The notes below the pieces were generated by a model, which searched no databases, was not told where the DNA came from, and saw only the letters and a list, made by a program, of their open reading frames with translations. A stretch of DNA of 64,000 nt from positions 75,702 through 139,701 of the forward strand of contig NZ_JBEWSZ010000009.1 in assembly GCF_040537815.1 (NCBI RefSeq). The letters run 5' to 3'. Source of the stretch: Mesorhizobium shangrilense. GTDB lineage: Bacteria > Pseudomonadota > Alphaproteobacteria > Rhizobiales > Rhizobiaceae. A program made the translations under genes and the position numbers. Below, piece by piece: positions 55,542 through 64,000 of this stretch (its first letter is position 1; each line of letters begins with the position of its first letter).

Positions 55542-57367
55542 TACACCCGCGCCTTCGGCGCGATCTTGGCGAGGCTGATGCCACCATCCTTTTCCGCCAG
55601 CAGCGGTTCGGTGTGCACCGGCCGGTAGGACAGCGTCACCTTGCCATTTTCGCTGAGTCGCGCCAGCGTATGCTTGCGCCAGTTGGTGTCATCGCGGGCG
55701 GAAAAATCTTCCCGCGCGTGCGCCCCACGGCTCTCCTTGCGCGCCTCGGCGCTGTAGACCGTGGTGATGGCATTGGCCATCAGGTTTTCCAGTTCCAGCG
55801 TCTCGACCAGATCGGAGTTCCAGATCATCGAGCGGTCGAACACTTTGATGTCCTTGAGCTCGGTCCAGATTTCCGAAATCCGCTTGCAGCCGTTCTCCAG
55901 CGATTCCTGCGTGCGGAACACCGCCGCGTCGTCCTGCATCGCCTTCTGCATCTTCTCGCGCAGCACCGCCGTCGGCGTCGAGCCATTGGCGTGGCGCAGC
56001 CCGTCGAAGCGGTCCATGATCTTCTCGACAGAGGCTTCGTTGGGCGAAGGGATCGCCGACTTGCGGTCGATCACCTGGCCGGCGCGGATTGCCGCGGCAC
56101 GGCCGAACACCACCAGGTCGATCAGCGAGTTCGAGCCCAACCGGTTGGCGCCGTGCACCGAGGCGCAGCCGGCCTCGCCGACCGCCATCAGCCCGGGCGA
56201 CACCTTGTCCGGGCTCCTCGATGTCGGGTTGAGCACTTCGCCCCAGTAGTTGGTCGGCACGCCGCCCATATTGTAGTGCACCGTCGGCAGCACCGGGATC
56301 GGCTCCTTGGTCAGGTCGACGCCGGCAAAGATCTTCGCCGATTCCGAAATGCCCGGCAGCCGCTCGTGCAGGACGGCCGGATCGAGGTGATCGAGATGCA
56401 GGAAGATATGGTCCTTCTTCTTGCCGACGCCACGGCCCTCGCGGATCTCCAGCGTCATGCAGCGCGACACCACATCGCGCGAGGCCAGATCCTTGGCCGA
56501 TGGCGCGTAGCGCTCCATGAAGCGCTCGCCCTCGGAATTGACGAGATAGCCGCCCTCGCCGCGCGCGCCTTCGGTGATCAGGCAGCCGGCGCCATAGATG
56601 CCGGTCGGATGGAACTGCACGAACTCCATATCCTGCAGTGGGAACCCAGCCCGCGCCGCCATGCCGCCGCCGTCGCCGGTGCAGGTATGCGCCGACGTTG
56701 CCGAGAAGTAGGCGCGGCCATAGCCGCCGGTCGCCAGCACCACCATTTTGGCCGAGAAGCGGTGGATGGTGCCGTCATCGAGGTTCCAGGCGACGACGCC
56801 GGTGCAGGTGCCATCCGGCTCCATGATCAGGTCGAGCGCGAAATACTCGATGAAGAACTGCGCGTTGTTCTTCAGCGACTGGCCGTAGAGCGTGTGCAGG
56901 ATGGCATGGCCGGTGCGGTCGGCGGCAGCACAGGTGCGCTGCACGGGTGGACCGTCGCCATAGTTCATCATGTGGCCGCCGAACGGCCGCTGGTAGATCT
57001 TGCCTTCTTCGGTGCGCGAGAACGGCACACCGTAATGTTCGAGCTCGTAGACGGCTGCAGGCGCTTCGCGCACCAGATATTCCATGGCGTCGACATCGCC
57101 CAGCCAGTCCGACCCCTTGACGGTGTCGTACATGTGCCACTGCCAGGAATCGGGGCCCATGTTGGACAGCGAGGCGGCGATGCCGCCCTGCGCCGCCACG
57201 GTGTGCGAGCGCGTCGGAAACACCTTGCTGATGCAGGCGGTGCGCAAGCCTTGTTCGGCCATGCCGAGCGTGGCGCGCAGGCCGGCGCCGCCGGCGCCGA
57301 CGACCACCACGTCGAATTTGTGGTCGACATAGGTATAGGCCGAAGCCTTGTTCGCGTCCTTGGCCAA
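55538..57367 (-). CDS. sdhA: Succinate dehydrogenase flavoprotein subunit
   Basis: 609 aa. Oxidises succinate with covalent [23 protein letters not shown] is the FAD motif, the FAD-linking histidine is in [34 protein letters not shown] (core [11 protein letters not shown]) and [18 protein letters not shown] contain active-site residues, and [11 protein letters not shown] is present. The long C-terminal helical and SHAREDF-like block is GAHAREDF. Central gene of sdhC-D-A-(DUF3052)-B. Confidence 0.97.
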   Translation of the reverse strand: MAKDANKASAYTYVDHKFDVVVVGAGGAGLRATLGMAEQGLRTACISKVFPTRSHTVAAQGGIAASLSNMGPDSWQWHMYDTVKGSDWLGDVDAMEYLVREAPAAVYELEHYGVPFSRTEEGKIYQRPFGGHMMNYGDGPPVQRTCAAADRTGHAILHTLYGQSLKNNAQFFIEYFALDLIMEPDGTCTGVVAWNLDDGTIHRFSAKMVVLATGGYGRAYFSATSAHTCTGDGGGMAARAGFPLQDMEFVQFHPTGIYGAGCLITEGARGEGGYLVNSEGERFMERYAPSAKDLASRDVVSRCMTLEIREGRGVGKKKDHIFLHLDHLDPAVLHERLPGISESAKIFAGVDLTKEPIPVLPTVHYNMGGVPTNYWGEVLNPTSRSPDKVSPGLMAVGEAGCASVHGANRLGSNSLIDLVVFGRAAAIRAGQVIDRKSAIPSPNEASVEKIMDRFDGLRHANGSTPTAVLREKMQKAMQDDAAVFRTQESLENGCKRISEIWTELKDIKVFDRSMIWNSDLVETLELENLMANAITTVYSAEARKESRGAHAREDFSARDDTNWRKHTLARLSENGKVTLSYRPVHTEPLLAEKDGGISLAKIAPKARVY

Positions 57368-57371
57368 AATG

Positions 57372-57767
57372 TCAGCCTCCGAATGCCAGTTTGAGCAGGG
57401 CGAAGATCGAGGCGACGCCGACCGCTATGGTAAAGAATGTGTTGAGGGCGATGAGGGCCAGTTTCATGCCCTCGCCATGGATGTAATCCTCGATGATCAC
57501 CTGCATGCCGAGCCGCATATGGGTGAGGCCGGAGACAACAACCAGTATGATGATCAGCGCGACGAAGGGATTGGCGAGCGCCGCCCGCACATGCTCGTAG
57601 CCGGCGCCGTTCAGCGCGATCAGGAAGCCGACGAAAAACAGCATGAGCGGAATGTTGGCGATCGCGGTGAGGCGTTGGCGCCAGAAATGCTGTGTACCCT
57701 CGCGGGCGGAGCCGAGACCACGGACCTTCCCCAGCGGCGTGCGCATATCGGTGTTCTTGCCGCTCAT
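57372..57767 (-). CDS. sdhD: Succinate dehydrogenase membrane anchor subunit
   Basis: 131 aa with three membrane helices. [17 protein letters not shown] at the start and [17 protein letters not shown] carry the haem-b ligand His and the quinone-site residues. It lies 2 bases after sdhC and 4 bases before sdhA. Confidence 0.93.
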   Translation of the reverse strand: MSGKNTDMRTPLGKVRGLGSAREGTQHFWRQRLTAIANIPLMLFFVGFLIALNGAGYEHVRAALANPFVALIIILVVVSGLTHMRLGMQVIIEDYIHGEGMKLALIALNTFFTIAVGVASIFALLKLAFGG

Positions 57768-57769
57768 GA

Positions 57770-58189
57770 TCAGGCTCCCCGCGCCATGTAGCCGACGATC
57801 CAGATCAGCAGCGTCAGCAGGATCGAGCCGGCGAGCGTCGCCCAGGCGATCTTGGAGGCCGTGTGCTTTTCAAGCCCGGCGCCCGTGTCCCAGATCAGGT
57901 GGCGGACACCGCCCAGCATGTGCTGCATCAGCGCCCATGTATAGCCGAACAGCACCAGCTGCCCCAGCCAGGAACCGAATGCCCAGTTGACGAGATCGAA
58001 GGTCGATTTGGAACCCGCCGCCGCTATCAGCCAGATAGCGACCAGCAGCGTTCCGAAATAGAGCGCACCGCCCGTGATGCGATGGATGATCGACATCGTC
58101 ATGGTGATCGGCGGCCGGTACACGGTCAGATGCGGCGACAGCGGCCGTTCACGTCTGGCAAATTCGCGGGTGGCTGGTGATTTGCTCAT
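57770..58189 (-). CDS. sdhC: Succinate dehydrogenase cytochrome b556 subunit
   Basis: 139 aa with three helices. [30 protein letters not shown] (core SIIHRITGG) is the SdhC signature, and [16 protein letters not shown] holds the haem-b histidine. First gene of the sdh operon. Confidence 0.94.
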   Translation of the reverse strand: MSKSPATREFARRERPLSPHLTVYRPPITMTMSIIHRITGGALYFGTLLVAIWLIAAAGSKSTFDLVNWAFGSWLGQLVLFGYTWALMQHMLGGVRHLIWDTGAGLEKHTASKIAWATLAGSILLTLLIWIVGYMARGA

Positions 58190-58497
58190 GGCTCCCCCAG
58201 TTCGGCGTCTCCTGCCTCAGGTGGAAATGCGGCATGACCGCTTCCGGACGCGACTTCGGACAGCCGGTTTCTAATGCTCTTTTTGCACCGCGTCAAAGCC
58301 GGAAAACCGTTTCGAAAACGTAATTTAGTCTGAATAAATGGCTGATTTCGCTTCAATCGATTAGGCCAACGTTCCATGCCGGCTCGATATCGCTGCAGTG
58401 CGGTATATTCGCATGGTCCAACAGCCCGGATGTATTGAGATAAAGGTCAGGCGCGCCGTTTGCGGGCCGGCATCACTTGAATCTCGAACCATACCGA
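58190..58497. other. Non-coding region upstream of sdhC
   Basis: 308 bases between sdhC and the small lipoprotein-like gene. An AT-richer tract at about 58315-58365 probably contains the sdh promoter. I see no convincing palindrome, RNA or conserved ORF; short open frames here lack coding character. Confidence 0.5.
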
Positions 58498-58884
58498 TCA
58501 GCGGGTGCAGGTCAGCGGCGTCTTGCCGCCCTTCATCACCAGCGCCTCGCGGCCGTCGATCACGATCGCGTCATGGGCCTGGCCATAGCGGCTGCTCTGA
58601 TTGGCCGGCGAGGCCGGCAGGTCCTCGCTAGCGCCATTGGGCTCCACGACATGCACCGACGTGCCGAGATTCTCGATGGTCATCATGCCGCCATCGGCGC
58701 ATTTGTAGGTCGCGGTGCGCGGCTGTGGCGCGGATACGTCGGTGGTGGTGGCGGTCGGAGCAACCGAGACAGCCTGGGCGACCTTGTTGCCCGCCTTTGG
58801 TGCATTGGTCTCCGGCACGCAGGCCACGGCAATCAACGCCGGCAACAGGACGAGCGTCACCCGAAATGACCGGCGCAACGCCAT
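58498..58884 (-). CDS. MliC-like small envelope protein, possible lipoprotein
   Basis: 128 aa from the ATG at 58884, chosen for GGGAGG 8 bases upstream. The N-terminus is basic then hydrophobic (VTLVLLPALIAVACVPE), with a lipobox-like VAC where -3 is alanine, so lipidation is uncertain. The C-terminal 70 residues (YKCADGGMMTIEN, SRYGQAHDAIVIDGREALVM, LTCTR) resemble the MliC lysozyme-inhibitor fold with its two cysteines. Function inferred. Confidence 0.6.
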   Translation of the reverse strand: MALRRSFRVTLVLLPALIAVACVPETNAPKAGNKVAQAVSVAPTATTTDVSAPQPRTATYKCADGGMMTIENLGTSVHVVEPNGASEDLPASPANQSSRYGQAHDAIVIDGREALVMKGGKTPLTCTR

Positions 58885-59033
58885 ATGCTGTCCTCCCATG
58901 CATCAGACTAGCCGCGATGCTCTCACAAGATCAAGTTCCCCGGCATCACGTCGCGACCGCTGACAATGCCCAGCGCGATGGTGCGGGCAAGCATGGCCGA
59001 ATGATGGCCAGTGACGTTCCCCGCCGACAGAAA

Positions 59034-59103
59034 TTAACCATGTTTGAAAGGACATGGCGCGGAAACGGGCGCGCCCTCTTAACAAAGGTTAATAAAAGGT
59101 TAA
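59034..59103. promoter_or_regulatory. CtrA-type boxes upstream of the secreted protein gene
   Basis: The 303-base gap 58885-59187 contains TTAACCAT (59034-59041), and at 59079-59103 TTAA-N6-TTAA-N7-TTAA, whose last pair (59089-59103) is an exact TTAA-N7-TTAA CtrA box. They lie 85-154 bases upstream of the ATG at 59188. The rest of the gap shows no gene. Confidence 0.5.
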
Positions 59104-59187
59104 TTTCTGATTCGAACTCGCTCCGGGCCATGATTGCGCGAAACCGCATTTCCGCGATCAGGGCCAAACAGGAAGTTGGAGGACACA

Positions 59188-59550
59188 ATGCGTTCGACAT
59201 CGACCCGCCACCGCCTTTGCACGCTCATCATATCAGCCTTGGCCATCAGCTTTGCGGCACCCGCCATTGCGGGCGCCCGTCACCAGGACCGCGTCTACGC
59301 TGATTCGTTTGGCAATCTCGTCATCGACAGCGCCGCCGGCTACAAGCGCATCATCGTTGGCGAAGGCAAGCTCGCCAAGGAACTCTCGGCCTACACCAGC
59401 GCCGGCCAGCCCAAGGTGCTCTACGAAAACGAATCGGACGACGCCGTCAGCCACGAAGATTGCTACCGGCCGCCGGTTTTCGTGAAAGGCCGCTCCTATA
59501 TGTACGGTCTGTCCGACGGCGAAATGCCTGACCTCAGCCCCTGCCGCTGA
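59188..59550 (+). CDS. Small secreted protein, unknown function
   Basis: 120 aa from the ATG at 59188, with TTGGAGGA 6 bases upstream. A Sec signal peptide (LCTLIISALAISFAAPAIAGA) is cleaved near AIA-G. The mature part contains ARHQDRVYADSFGNLVIDSAAGYKRIIVGEG and ends DCYRPPVFVKGRSYMYGLSDGEMPDLSPCR (two cysteines). No domain recognised; similar short exported proteins occur in Mesorhizobium. CtrA-type boxes lie upstream. Confidence 0.75.
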   Translation: MRSTSTRHRLCTLIISALAISFAAPAIAGARHQDRVYADSFGNLVIDSAAGYKRIIVGEGKLAKELSAYTSAGQPKVLYENESDDAVSHEDCYRPPVFVKGRSYMYGLSDGEMPDLSPCR

Positions 59551-59552
59551 GC

Positions 59553-60752
59553 CTACCCGGCGTTCGCGGCCATTGCCGCTCGCCCGGCTGTCACGCCCGA
59601 CGAGATCCGCACGCAATCGCGCCCGGCATTCTTCGCCTGGTACAGGGCCGCGTCGGCCCGCCGCATCAGGTCGGCAAACCCCTCGCCCGCATGAAGTTCG
59701 GCAACGCCGAAGCTCGCCGAGCAGCGATGCTCCGGCGGCAGCCCGTCAACGGGCAGCGCACCGAAAGCGCTGCGCGTGCCTTCGGCGAAGAGCCGGGCGG
59801 CGGCAAGGTTTGTTCCTGGCAGGATGATGGCGAATTCCTCGCCACCGATCCGGCCGGCAACATGGTGGTCGGCGGCGGCATCGCGCAGGAAACCGGCGAA
59901 AGCCTCGATGACCCGGTCGCCGGAGGCATGACCGAAACTGTCATTGATGCTCTTGAAATGATCGAGATCGGCGATCACCAGGGCGACCGGAACACCCTGG
60001 CGCGTGGCGCCGCGTAGCGCCAGTTCCGCATGGCGCTCGAAGCCACCACGATTGAGCAGCCGCGAGAGAGTGTCCGTCTCCGACTTCGACATCACCTCGG
60101 CCAGCAGGTCGCGAACCAGGATGACAAGGATCAGCAGCGCGATCGCCAGGCCGAACATGGTGCCGAGCGACTGCGACACCAGCGCATAGCTGCTCTGCAG
60201 ATAGACCTGCGGATTGGCGCCCCAGCCGCCCAGCGCATGCGCGATGAACGGCTTGCTCAGGAACTGCAGCGCGCTGGCTGCCAGGACGGCCATCAGCATA
60301 TGGTCGAGGCGGTCGCGTCTTTGCCTGGATGACCAGACGATGCCAAGGCCGACAAACTGCATGACGGCGTAGGGGAATTGGTAGGCCATCATGCGGATGA
60401 ATGACTGGCGCGGCAGATCCTGCACGAAATACACGGCGACAGTCGCCGCAAACAGGAAGAAGAGCATCTGCGACCAAGGCGGCGAAACGCCGTATTTAAG
60501 GGCGAGCCCGCCATTGAAGGCGATGGTGGCGCCGAGGAAGGCAGCGAAAGCGGCAACCACCACCGGCCGCGCATTGTCGAAGGACGGAATGCTGAATTCG
60601 ATGGCGAAGTAGGCCATGCCCAGCACATAGCCGAAAGCCAGCCAGCGCGCCGAGACACGGTCCACGTCATGAACGGCGATCGTCATGAAGGCCGCGGCCA
60701 GCAGGCCGGCGACGACAAGGTTGATCGCGAGGATGTAATCTGCACTGCCCAT
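59553..60752 (-). CDS. Membrane diguanylate cyclase (GGDEF)
   Basis: 399 aa from the ATG at 60752 (MGSADYILAIN). Six to seven N-terminal membrane helices (about residues 3-215) precede a GGDEF domain. The motif is RIGGEEFAII, a catalytically competent variant, and LDHFKSINDSFGHASGD is intact. I find no RxxD inhibitory site five residues before GGEEF, so product inhibition may be absent. Makes c-di-GMP. It is 74 bases downstream of a paralogue. Confidence 0.9.
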   Translation of the reverse strand: MGSADYILAINLVVAGLLAAAFMTIAVHDVDRVSARWLAFGYVLGMAYFAIEFSIPSFDNARPVVVAAFAAFLGATIAFNGGLALKYGVSPPWSQMLFFLFAATVAVYFVQDLPRQSFIRMMAYQFPYAVMQFVGLGIVWSSRQRRDRLDHMLMAVLAASALQFLSKPFIAHALGGWGANPQVYLQSSYALVSQSLGTMFGLAIALLILVILVRDLLAEVMSKSETDTLSRLLNRGGFERHAELALRGATRQGVPVALVIADLDHFKSINDSFGHASGDRVIEAFAGFLRDAAADHHVAGRIGGEEFAIILPGTNLAAARLFAEGTRSAFGALPVDGLPPEHRCSASFGVAELHAGEGFADLMRRADAALYQAKNAGRDCVRISSGVTAGRAAMAANAG

Positions 60753-60826
60753 GTGGCTTCGGACTCCGTCCGGCACCAAATCACCGACGGGCGAAAAAGA
60801 CGTTAACGCGGCACCGAATTCCCGGG

Positions 60827-62023
60827 TCAGCTGGCCTTGTGCCACTCCGTGACGAAGGCCGTTTCCGGCCGCTCGTAGGACAGCCGAACGCTGTCACGGC
60901 CGTTCCTCTTGGCTTTGTAGAGGGCTTCGTCGGCGCGGCGCATCAACGGCTCCAGCCCTTCCTCGCCGGTGCGGGCCGCCACGCCGAAACTCGCCGTCAC
61001 CTTGGTGCCCGGAGGCAGTCCGTCCACGCCTCCCGCCGAATACAGGACGCGGATGGCTTCGGCGAACAGCTGCGCCGCCGCAAGGTCGGTCAACGGCAGC
61101 AGCACCGCGAACTCCTCTCCGCCGACGCGGCCGGCAACCCCTCGGGCACCGGCGGCCGAGCGAAGCTTGGCGGCAAAGTCGGCGATCACCCGATCACCCG
61201 CCGCGTGTCCATACACATCGTTCAGCAACTTGAAATGATCGAGGTCGGCCAGCACCAGTGCCACCGGGAATTTGGCCGCGGCGCAGCGTTGCAAAAGGAG
61301 AGCCGCGCGTTCCTCGAAGCCGCGACGGTTCAGAAGACCTGACAGCGGATCCGTATAGGTTTCGGTCTTCAGCGCCTTCATGACATCGAGCGCGGCGGCG
61401 GTGAACAGGCAGAGCGCGATGAGCAGTGACAGCAGCGCGTGCGACAGCAGTGCCGTCGTCCAGTAGGACGAGGCATAGAACCCGTCGTAGCTGGTGAAGG
61501 GGCCGTGCATGGCCACGATGACGATGGTTCGCACGAAGAAGTTGAACGCCGACGTCAGCGACAGCACGAACAGGATCATTTCCGTCGGGCCATTGTTTCG
61601 AACCGGGCGCAATTCGGCGGCGACAAGCAGCGCCAGGCCGCCAAAGGCAAAATTCATCGCATAGATACGCCATGTCAGATCGGGGTGAACGAACATGAAC
61701 CAGCTGAACGCGGCCAGACCGCCGACCATCAGCGTGCCGATTGCCGCAAAGGGCACCTTGCGGCCGTAGCGGGCGACGATCGCGCCGGCGAGGCAGCCGC
61801 CGGCGAAGGTAAAGCACAGGTTGGAGACCAGCTTGGTGAGCGCCATGCCGAAAGGCAGCGTGAAATACTGGAACAGGAAGCCGCCGGCCGACACGGAATA
61901 GCTTGCGCCCAGCACTGCCAGGTAGGGTCTATGGCGCTGATAGGACCAAAGCACGAGGAAGGCAGCGCCGAGCGCGAGCGCGATCGTCGGGTTGAGCAGC
62001 GCTATGAACAGTCCGACGTCCAA
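60827..62023 (-). CDS. Membrane diguanylate cyclase (GGDEF), paralogue
   Basis: 398 aa with the same plan as its neighbour: about seven membrane helices to residue 225, then GGDEF. LADLDHFKLLNDVYGHAAGD and RVGGEEFAVLL are intact and LMRRADEALYKAKRNGRD ends the domain. No RxxD I-site is evident. The two enzymes probably arose by tandem duplication and may sense related signals through their membrane parts. Confidence 0.9.
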   Translation of the reverse strand: MDVGLFIALLNPTIALALGAAFLVLWSYQRHRPYLAVLGASYSVSAGGFLFQYFTLPFGMALTKLVSNLCFTFAGGCLAGAIVARYGRKVPFAAIGTLMVGGLAAFSWFMFVHPDLTWRIYAMNFAFGGLALLVAAELRPVRNNGPTEMILFVLSLTSAFNFFVRTIVIVAMHGPFTSYDGFYASSYWTTALLSHALLSLLIALCLFTAAALDVMKALKTETYTDPLSGLLNRRGFEERAALLLQRCAAAKFPVALVLADLDHFKLLNDVYGHAAGDRVIADFAAKLRSAAGARGVAGRVGGEEFAVLLPLTDLAAAQLFAEAIRVLYSAGGVDGLPPGTKVTASFGVAARTGEEGLEPLMRRADEALYKAKRNGRDSVRLSYERPETAFVTEWHKAS

Positions 62024-62202
62024 AAGACCCTACTTCCCCTCGCTCCCGTGAGGGAAGACCATAGGGCGCAAGCCCAAACAAGCCGTTAAGCGCAACCGGA
62101 AAGACACCGCGGATGCGGCCAAACCCCGGCCGTTTCCAAGGATTGCGGTGTTCACGATCGCGTGCGATCAGCGCAAGGTTCCCGCGTGATGAGCAGACCA
62201 CG

Positions 62203-62234
62203 AAAAAGGCCCGAACCGCCATGCGGTCCGGGCC
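62203..62234 (-). terminator. Terminator after leuC
   Basis: On the minus strand GGCCCGGACCGC / GCGGTTCGGGCC (12-bp stem with one G-T pair, CAT/ATG loop) is followed immediately by TTTTT. It is 27 bases beyond the leuC stop. Confidence 0.85.
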
Positions 62235-62260
62235 GTTGTCACGGGCATCGAAGATCGAAG

Positions 62261-63670
62261 CTATTTCCAGTCGCGGATGTCGACGAAGTGGCCGGCGATC
62301 GCCGCCGCCGCCGCCATCGCCGGCGACACAAGATGGGTGCGGCCCTTGAAACCCTGCCGGCCCTCGAAATTGCGGTTCGAGGTCGAGGCGCAGCGTTCAT
62401 GCGGCTTCAGCCGGTCGTCGTTCATGGCCAGGCACATCGAGCAGCCGGGCTCGCGCCAGTCGAAACCGGCGGCGAGGAAGATCTTGTCGAGACCTTCGGC
62501 TTCCGCCTGTTCCTTGACCAGGCCGGAGCCCGGCACGATCATCGCATCGACATGCGCGCTGACCTTCTTGCCTTCGACCACCTTGGCTACGGCGCGCAAA
62601 TCCTCGATGCGGCCATTGGTGCAGGAGCCGATGAAGACGCGGTCGAGCGAAATGTCGGTGATCTTGGTTCCCGGCGTCAGGCCCATATAGTCGAGCGCGC
62701 GCTGCTTGGAGGTGCGCTTGTTCTCGTCGGTGATATCCTCCGGATTCGGCACGATACCCTGTACCGACACGACATCCTCGGGCGAGGAGCCCCAGGAGAC
62801 GATCGGCGGCAGTTTCGCCGCGTCGAGCACGATCACCTTGTCGAAATGCGCGCCCTCGTCGGACTGCAGCGTCTTCCAGTATTCGAGTGCCGCATCCCAC
62901 GCCGCGCCCTTCGGCGCGCGCGGCTTGTCCTTGACATAGGCGAAGGTCGTCTCGTCAGCCGCGATCAGGCCGGCGCGCGCACCGCCTTCGATCGACATGT
63001 TGCAGATCGTCATGCGGCCTTCCATCGACAACGCGCGGATCGCCTCACCGGCATATTCGATGACATAGCCGGTGCCGCCCGCAGTACCGATCTCGCCGAT
63101 GATGGCGAGGATGATGTCCTTGGCGGTGACGCCTTCCGGCAGCTGGCCGTCGACGCGCACCAGCATGTTCTTGGCCTTGCGCTGGATCAGCGTCTGCGTC
63201 GCCAGCACATGCTCGACTTCCGACGTGCCGATGCCATGCGCCAAGGCGCCGAAAGCGCCATGCGTCGAGGTGTGGCTGTCACCGCAGACGATAGTCATGC
63301 CGGGCAGCGTGAAACCCTGCTCCGGGCCGATGATGTGGACGATGCCCTGGCGGATATCGTTTTCGGAATAATATTCGACGCCGAAATCCCTGGCGTTCCT
63401 GGCCAGCGCCTCGACCTGGATGCGGCTTTCCTCGTTCTTGATGCCGAACTTGCGCTCGGGCGAGGTCGAGACATTGTGATCGACCACGGCCAGCGTCTTT
63501 TCCGGATGCCGGACTTTTCTGCCGCTCATGCGCAGGCCTTCGAAAGCCTGCGGGCTGGTCACTTCATGGACGAGGTGGCGGTCGATGTAGAGCAGGCAGG
63601 TGCCGTCGTCCTGGCGGTCGACGATATGGTCGTCGAAAATCTTGTCGTAGAGGGTGCGCGGTGCGCTCAT
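62261..63670 (-). CDS. leuC: 3-isopropylmalate dehydratase large subunit
   Basis: 469 aa from the ATG at 63670 ([17 protein letters not shown]). Isomerises 2- to 3-isopropylmalate in leucine synthesis with LeuD. The 4Fe-4S ligands are in [13 protein letters not shown] and [43 protein letters not shown] (core [12 protein letters not shown]) is typical of aconitases. leuD is not adjacent in the window, as usual for rhizobia. Confidence 0.96.
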   Translation of the reverse strand: MSAPRTLYDKIFDDHIVDRQDDGTCLLYIDRHLVHEVTSPQAFEGLRMSGRKVRHPEKTLAVVDHNVSTSPERKFGIKNEESRIQVEALARNARDFGVEYYSENDIRQGIVHIIGPEQGFTLPGMTIVCGDSHTSTHGAFGALAHGIGTSEVEHVLATQTLIQRKAKNMLVRVDGQLPEGVTAKDIILAIIGEIGTAGGTGYVIEYAGEAIRALSMEGRMTICNMSIEGGARAGLIAADETTFAYVKDKPRAPKGAAWDAALEYWKTLQSDEGAHFDKVIVLDAAKLPPIVSWGSSPEDVVSVQGIVPNPEDITDENKRTSKQRALDYMGLTPGTKITDISLDRVFIGSCTNGRIEDLRAVAKVVEGKKVSAHVDAMIVPGSGLVKEQAEAEGLDKIFLAAGFDWREPGCSMCLAMNDDRLKPHERCASTSNRNFEGRQGFKGRTHLVSPAMAAAAAIAGHFVDIRDWK

Positions 63671-63737
63671 GTGCGTAAATCCGTCGATTTGAAATGGGAA
63701 GAGAGAACGCCGGAGGCCTTCGCCCGGCAAAACCGGC

Positions 63738-63866
63738 CTAGCTAAGTCGGCTGGTCAACGCGCCGGAAACGCGCGCGGAGAAGCGCGACGGCAGGCGTTT
63801 TCTGTCCTGCAGCACGAACCCCTTGTAGGCCGGATCGCCAAAAAGCTCTTCCATGGCGTGGCTCAT
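63738..63866 (-). CDS. Possible 42-aa small protein upstream of leuC
   Basis: An ORF from ATG 63866 to TAG 63738, product beginning [17 protein letters not shown] and ending SGALTSRLS. It is in the leuC direction and ends 67 bases before leuC. There is no clear Shine-Dalgarno and it has no leucine run, so a classical leuABCD-type leader is not supported. Codon use looks like coding DNA, but the evidence is weak. Confidence 0.3.
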   Translation of the reverse strand: MSHAMEELFGDPAYKGFVLQDRKRLPSRFSARVSGALTSRLS

Positions 63867-63942
63867 ACCAATGTTTTGCGTTTTCGGCAATTGCGACGTG
63901 TCCTCGCAAAACCTGAGTTCCTCGCCCTCACTTCCACATCTT

Positions 63943-64000
63943 CAGGGAGAGGACGGGCGCCAAGATCGGCGAACTCGCGCCTTTCCTCTCCCCTGTCGAT
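63943..64000. repeat. Inverted-repeat intergenic element cut by window end
   Basis: CAGGGAGAGGA (63943-63953) faces TCCTCTCCCCTG (63984-63995), with GGGCGCC between. The arms match apart from one extra C. It looks like the edge of a dispersed intergenic repeat continuing past 64000. The span 63867-63942 shows nothing further. Confidence 0.45.

Noticed and set aside
55535..57394. 619-codon open frame on the plus strand opposite sdhA
   Set aside because: It mirrors sdhA codons in a GC-rich genome, is rich in Arg/His/Asp/Gly with no domain, and sdhA is certain.
62162..63745. 527-codon plus-strand frame opposite leuC
   Set aside because: Antisense shadow of a well-conserved enzyme; no recognisable motif.

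Overview
The window looks like chromosome of a rhizobial alphaproteobacterium, most probably Mesorhizobium or a close relative. Evidence: high GC content, a MucR/Ros regulator, a CenR-type response regulator, a DUF1127 protein, an sdhC-sdhD-sdhA-(DUF3052)-sdhB operon, a hemC-hemD-Mic60-like-hemY operon, CtrA-type TTAA-N7-TTAA boxes and short intergenic mosaic repeats. I see no rRNA, tRNA, insertion sequence, phage or CRISPR array. The organism assignment is an inference from protein sequence recalled from memory, not from a search.

Layout. 1-16.6 kb is accessory catabolism and transport. It holds a truncated mannonate dehydratase (uxuA) divergent from a dehydrogenase, a polyamine-type ABC importer operon with a co-transcribed SDR and a divergent LuxR-type regulator, a bifunctional beta-oxidation enzyme, a 14-TM efflux pump with a divergent TetR, and a sugar ABC importer. 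An identical GntR-type operator (TTGTC-N-GACAA) lies in the uxuA/SDR gap and upstream of the sugar importer, which suggests one regulon. 16.6-22.2 kb is a compact glucose-oxidation cluster: cytoplasmic GH15 glucoamylase, 6-phosphogluconate dehydrogenase, glucose-6-phosphate dehydrogenase and a polyphosphate-glucokinase-like ROK kinase. MucR, an aminotransferase and an MFS transporter follow.

25.4-31.5 kb is a leftward run: hemC, hemD, a Mic60/mitofilin-like membrane protein, hemY, a TerB-like protein and a class-I amidotransferase. Divergent to it is tsaD-gpsA-yciI-EVE-methyltransferase. 35-41 kb carries regulators (LysR, CenR, a lone cyclic-nucleotide-binding domain), a YkuD transpeptidase, exonuclease III and a LolA-like protein, with two kinds of repeat between them. 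41-46.5 kb has ftsK under a CtrA-type box and the glnK-amtB nitrogen operon with a sigma-54 promoter and a strongly structured 3' end. 46.7-54.2 kb is mixed housekeeping: thioesterase, Ubi hydroxylase, OsmC, YceH, nucleotidyltransferase, DUF983 and a MocR-type regulator. 54.3-58.2 kb is the succinate dehydrogenase operon. The right end has small envelope proteins, two tandem diguanylate cyclases and leuC.

Most of the window is ordinary core genome. The points most worth a second look are the shared operator pair, the Mic60-like gene in the haem operon, DUF3052 inside sdh, the glucoamylase-to-pentose-phosphate cluster, the CtrA boxes, the structured RNA after amtB and the repeat that supplies a gene's stop codon.
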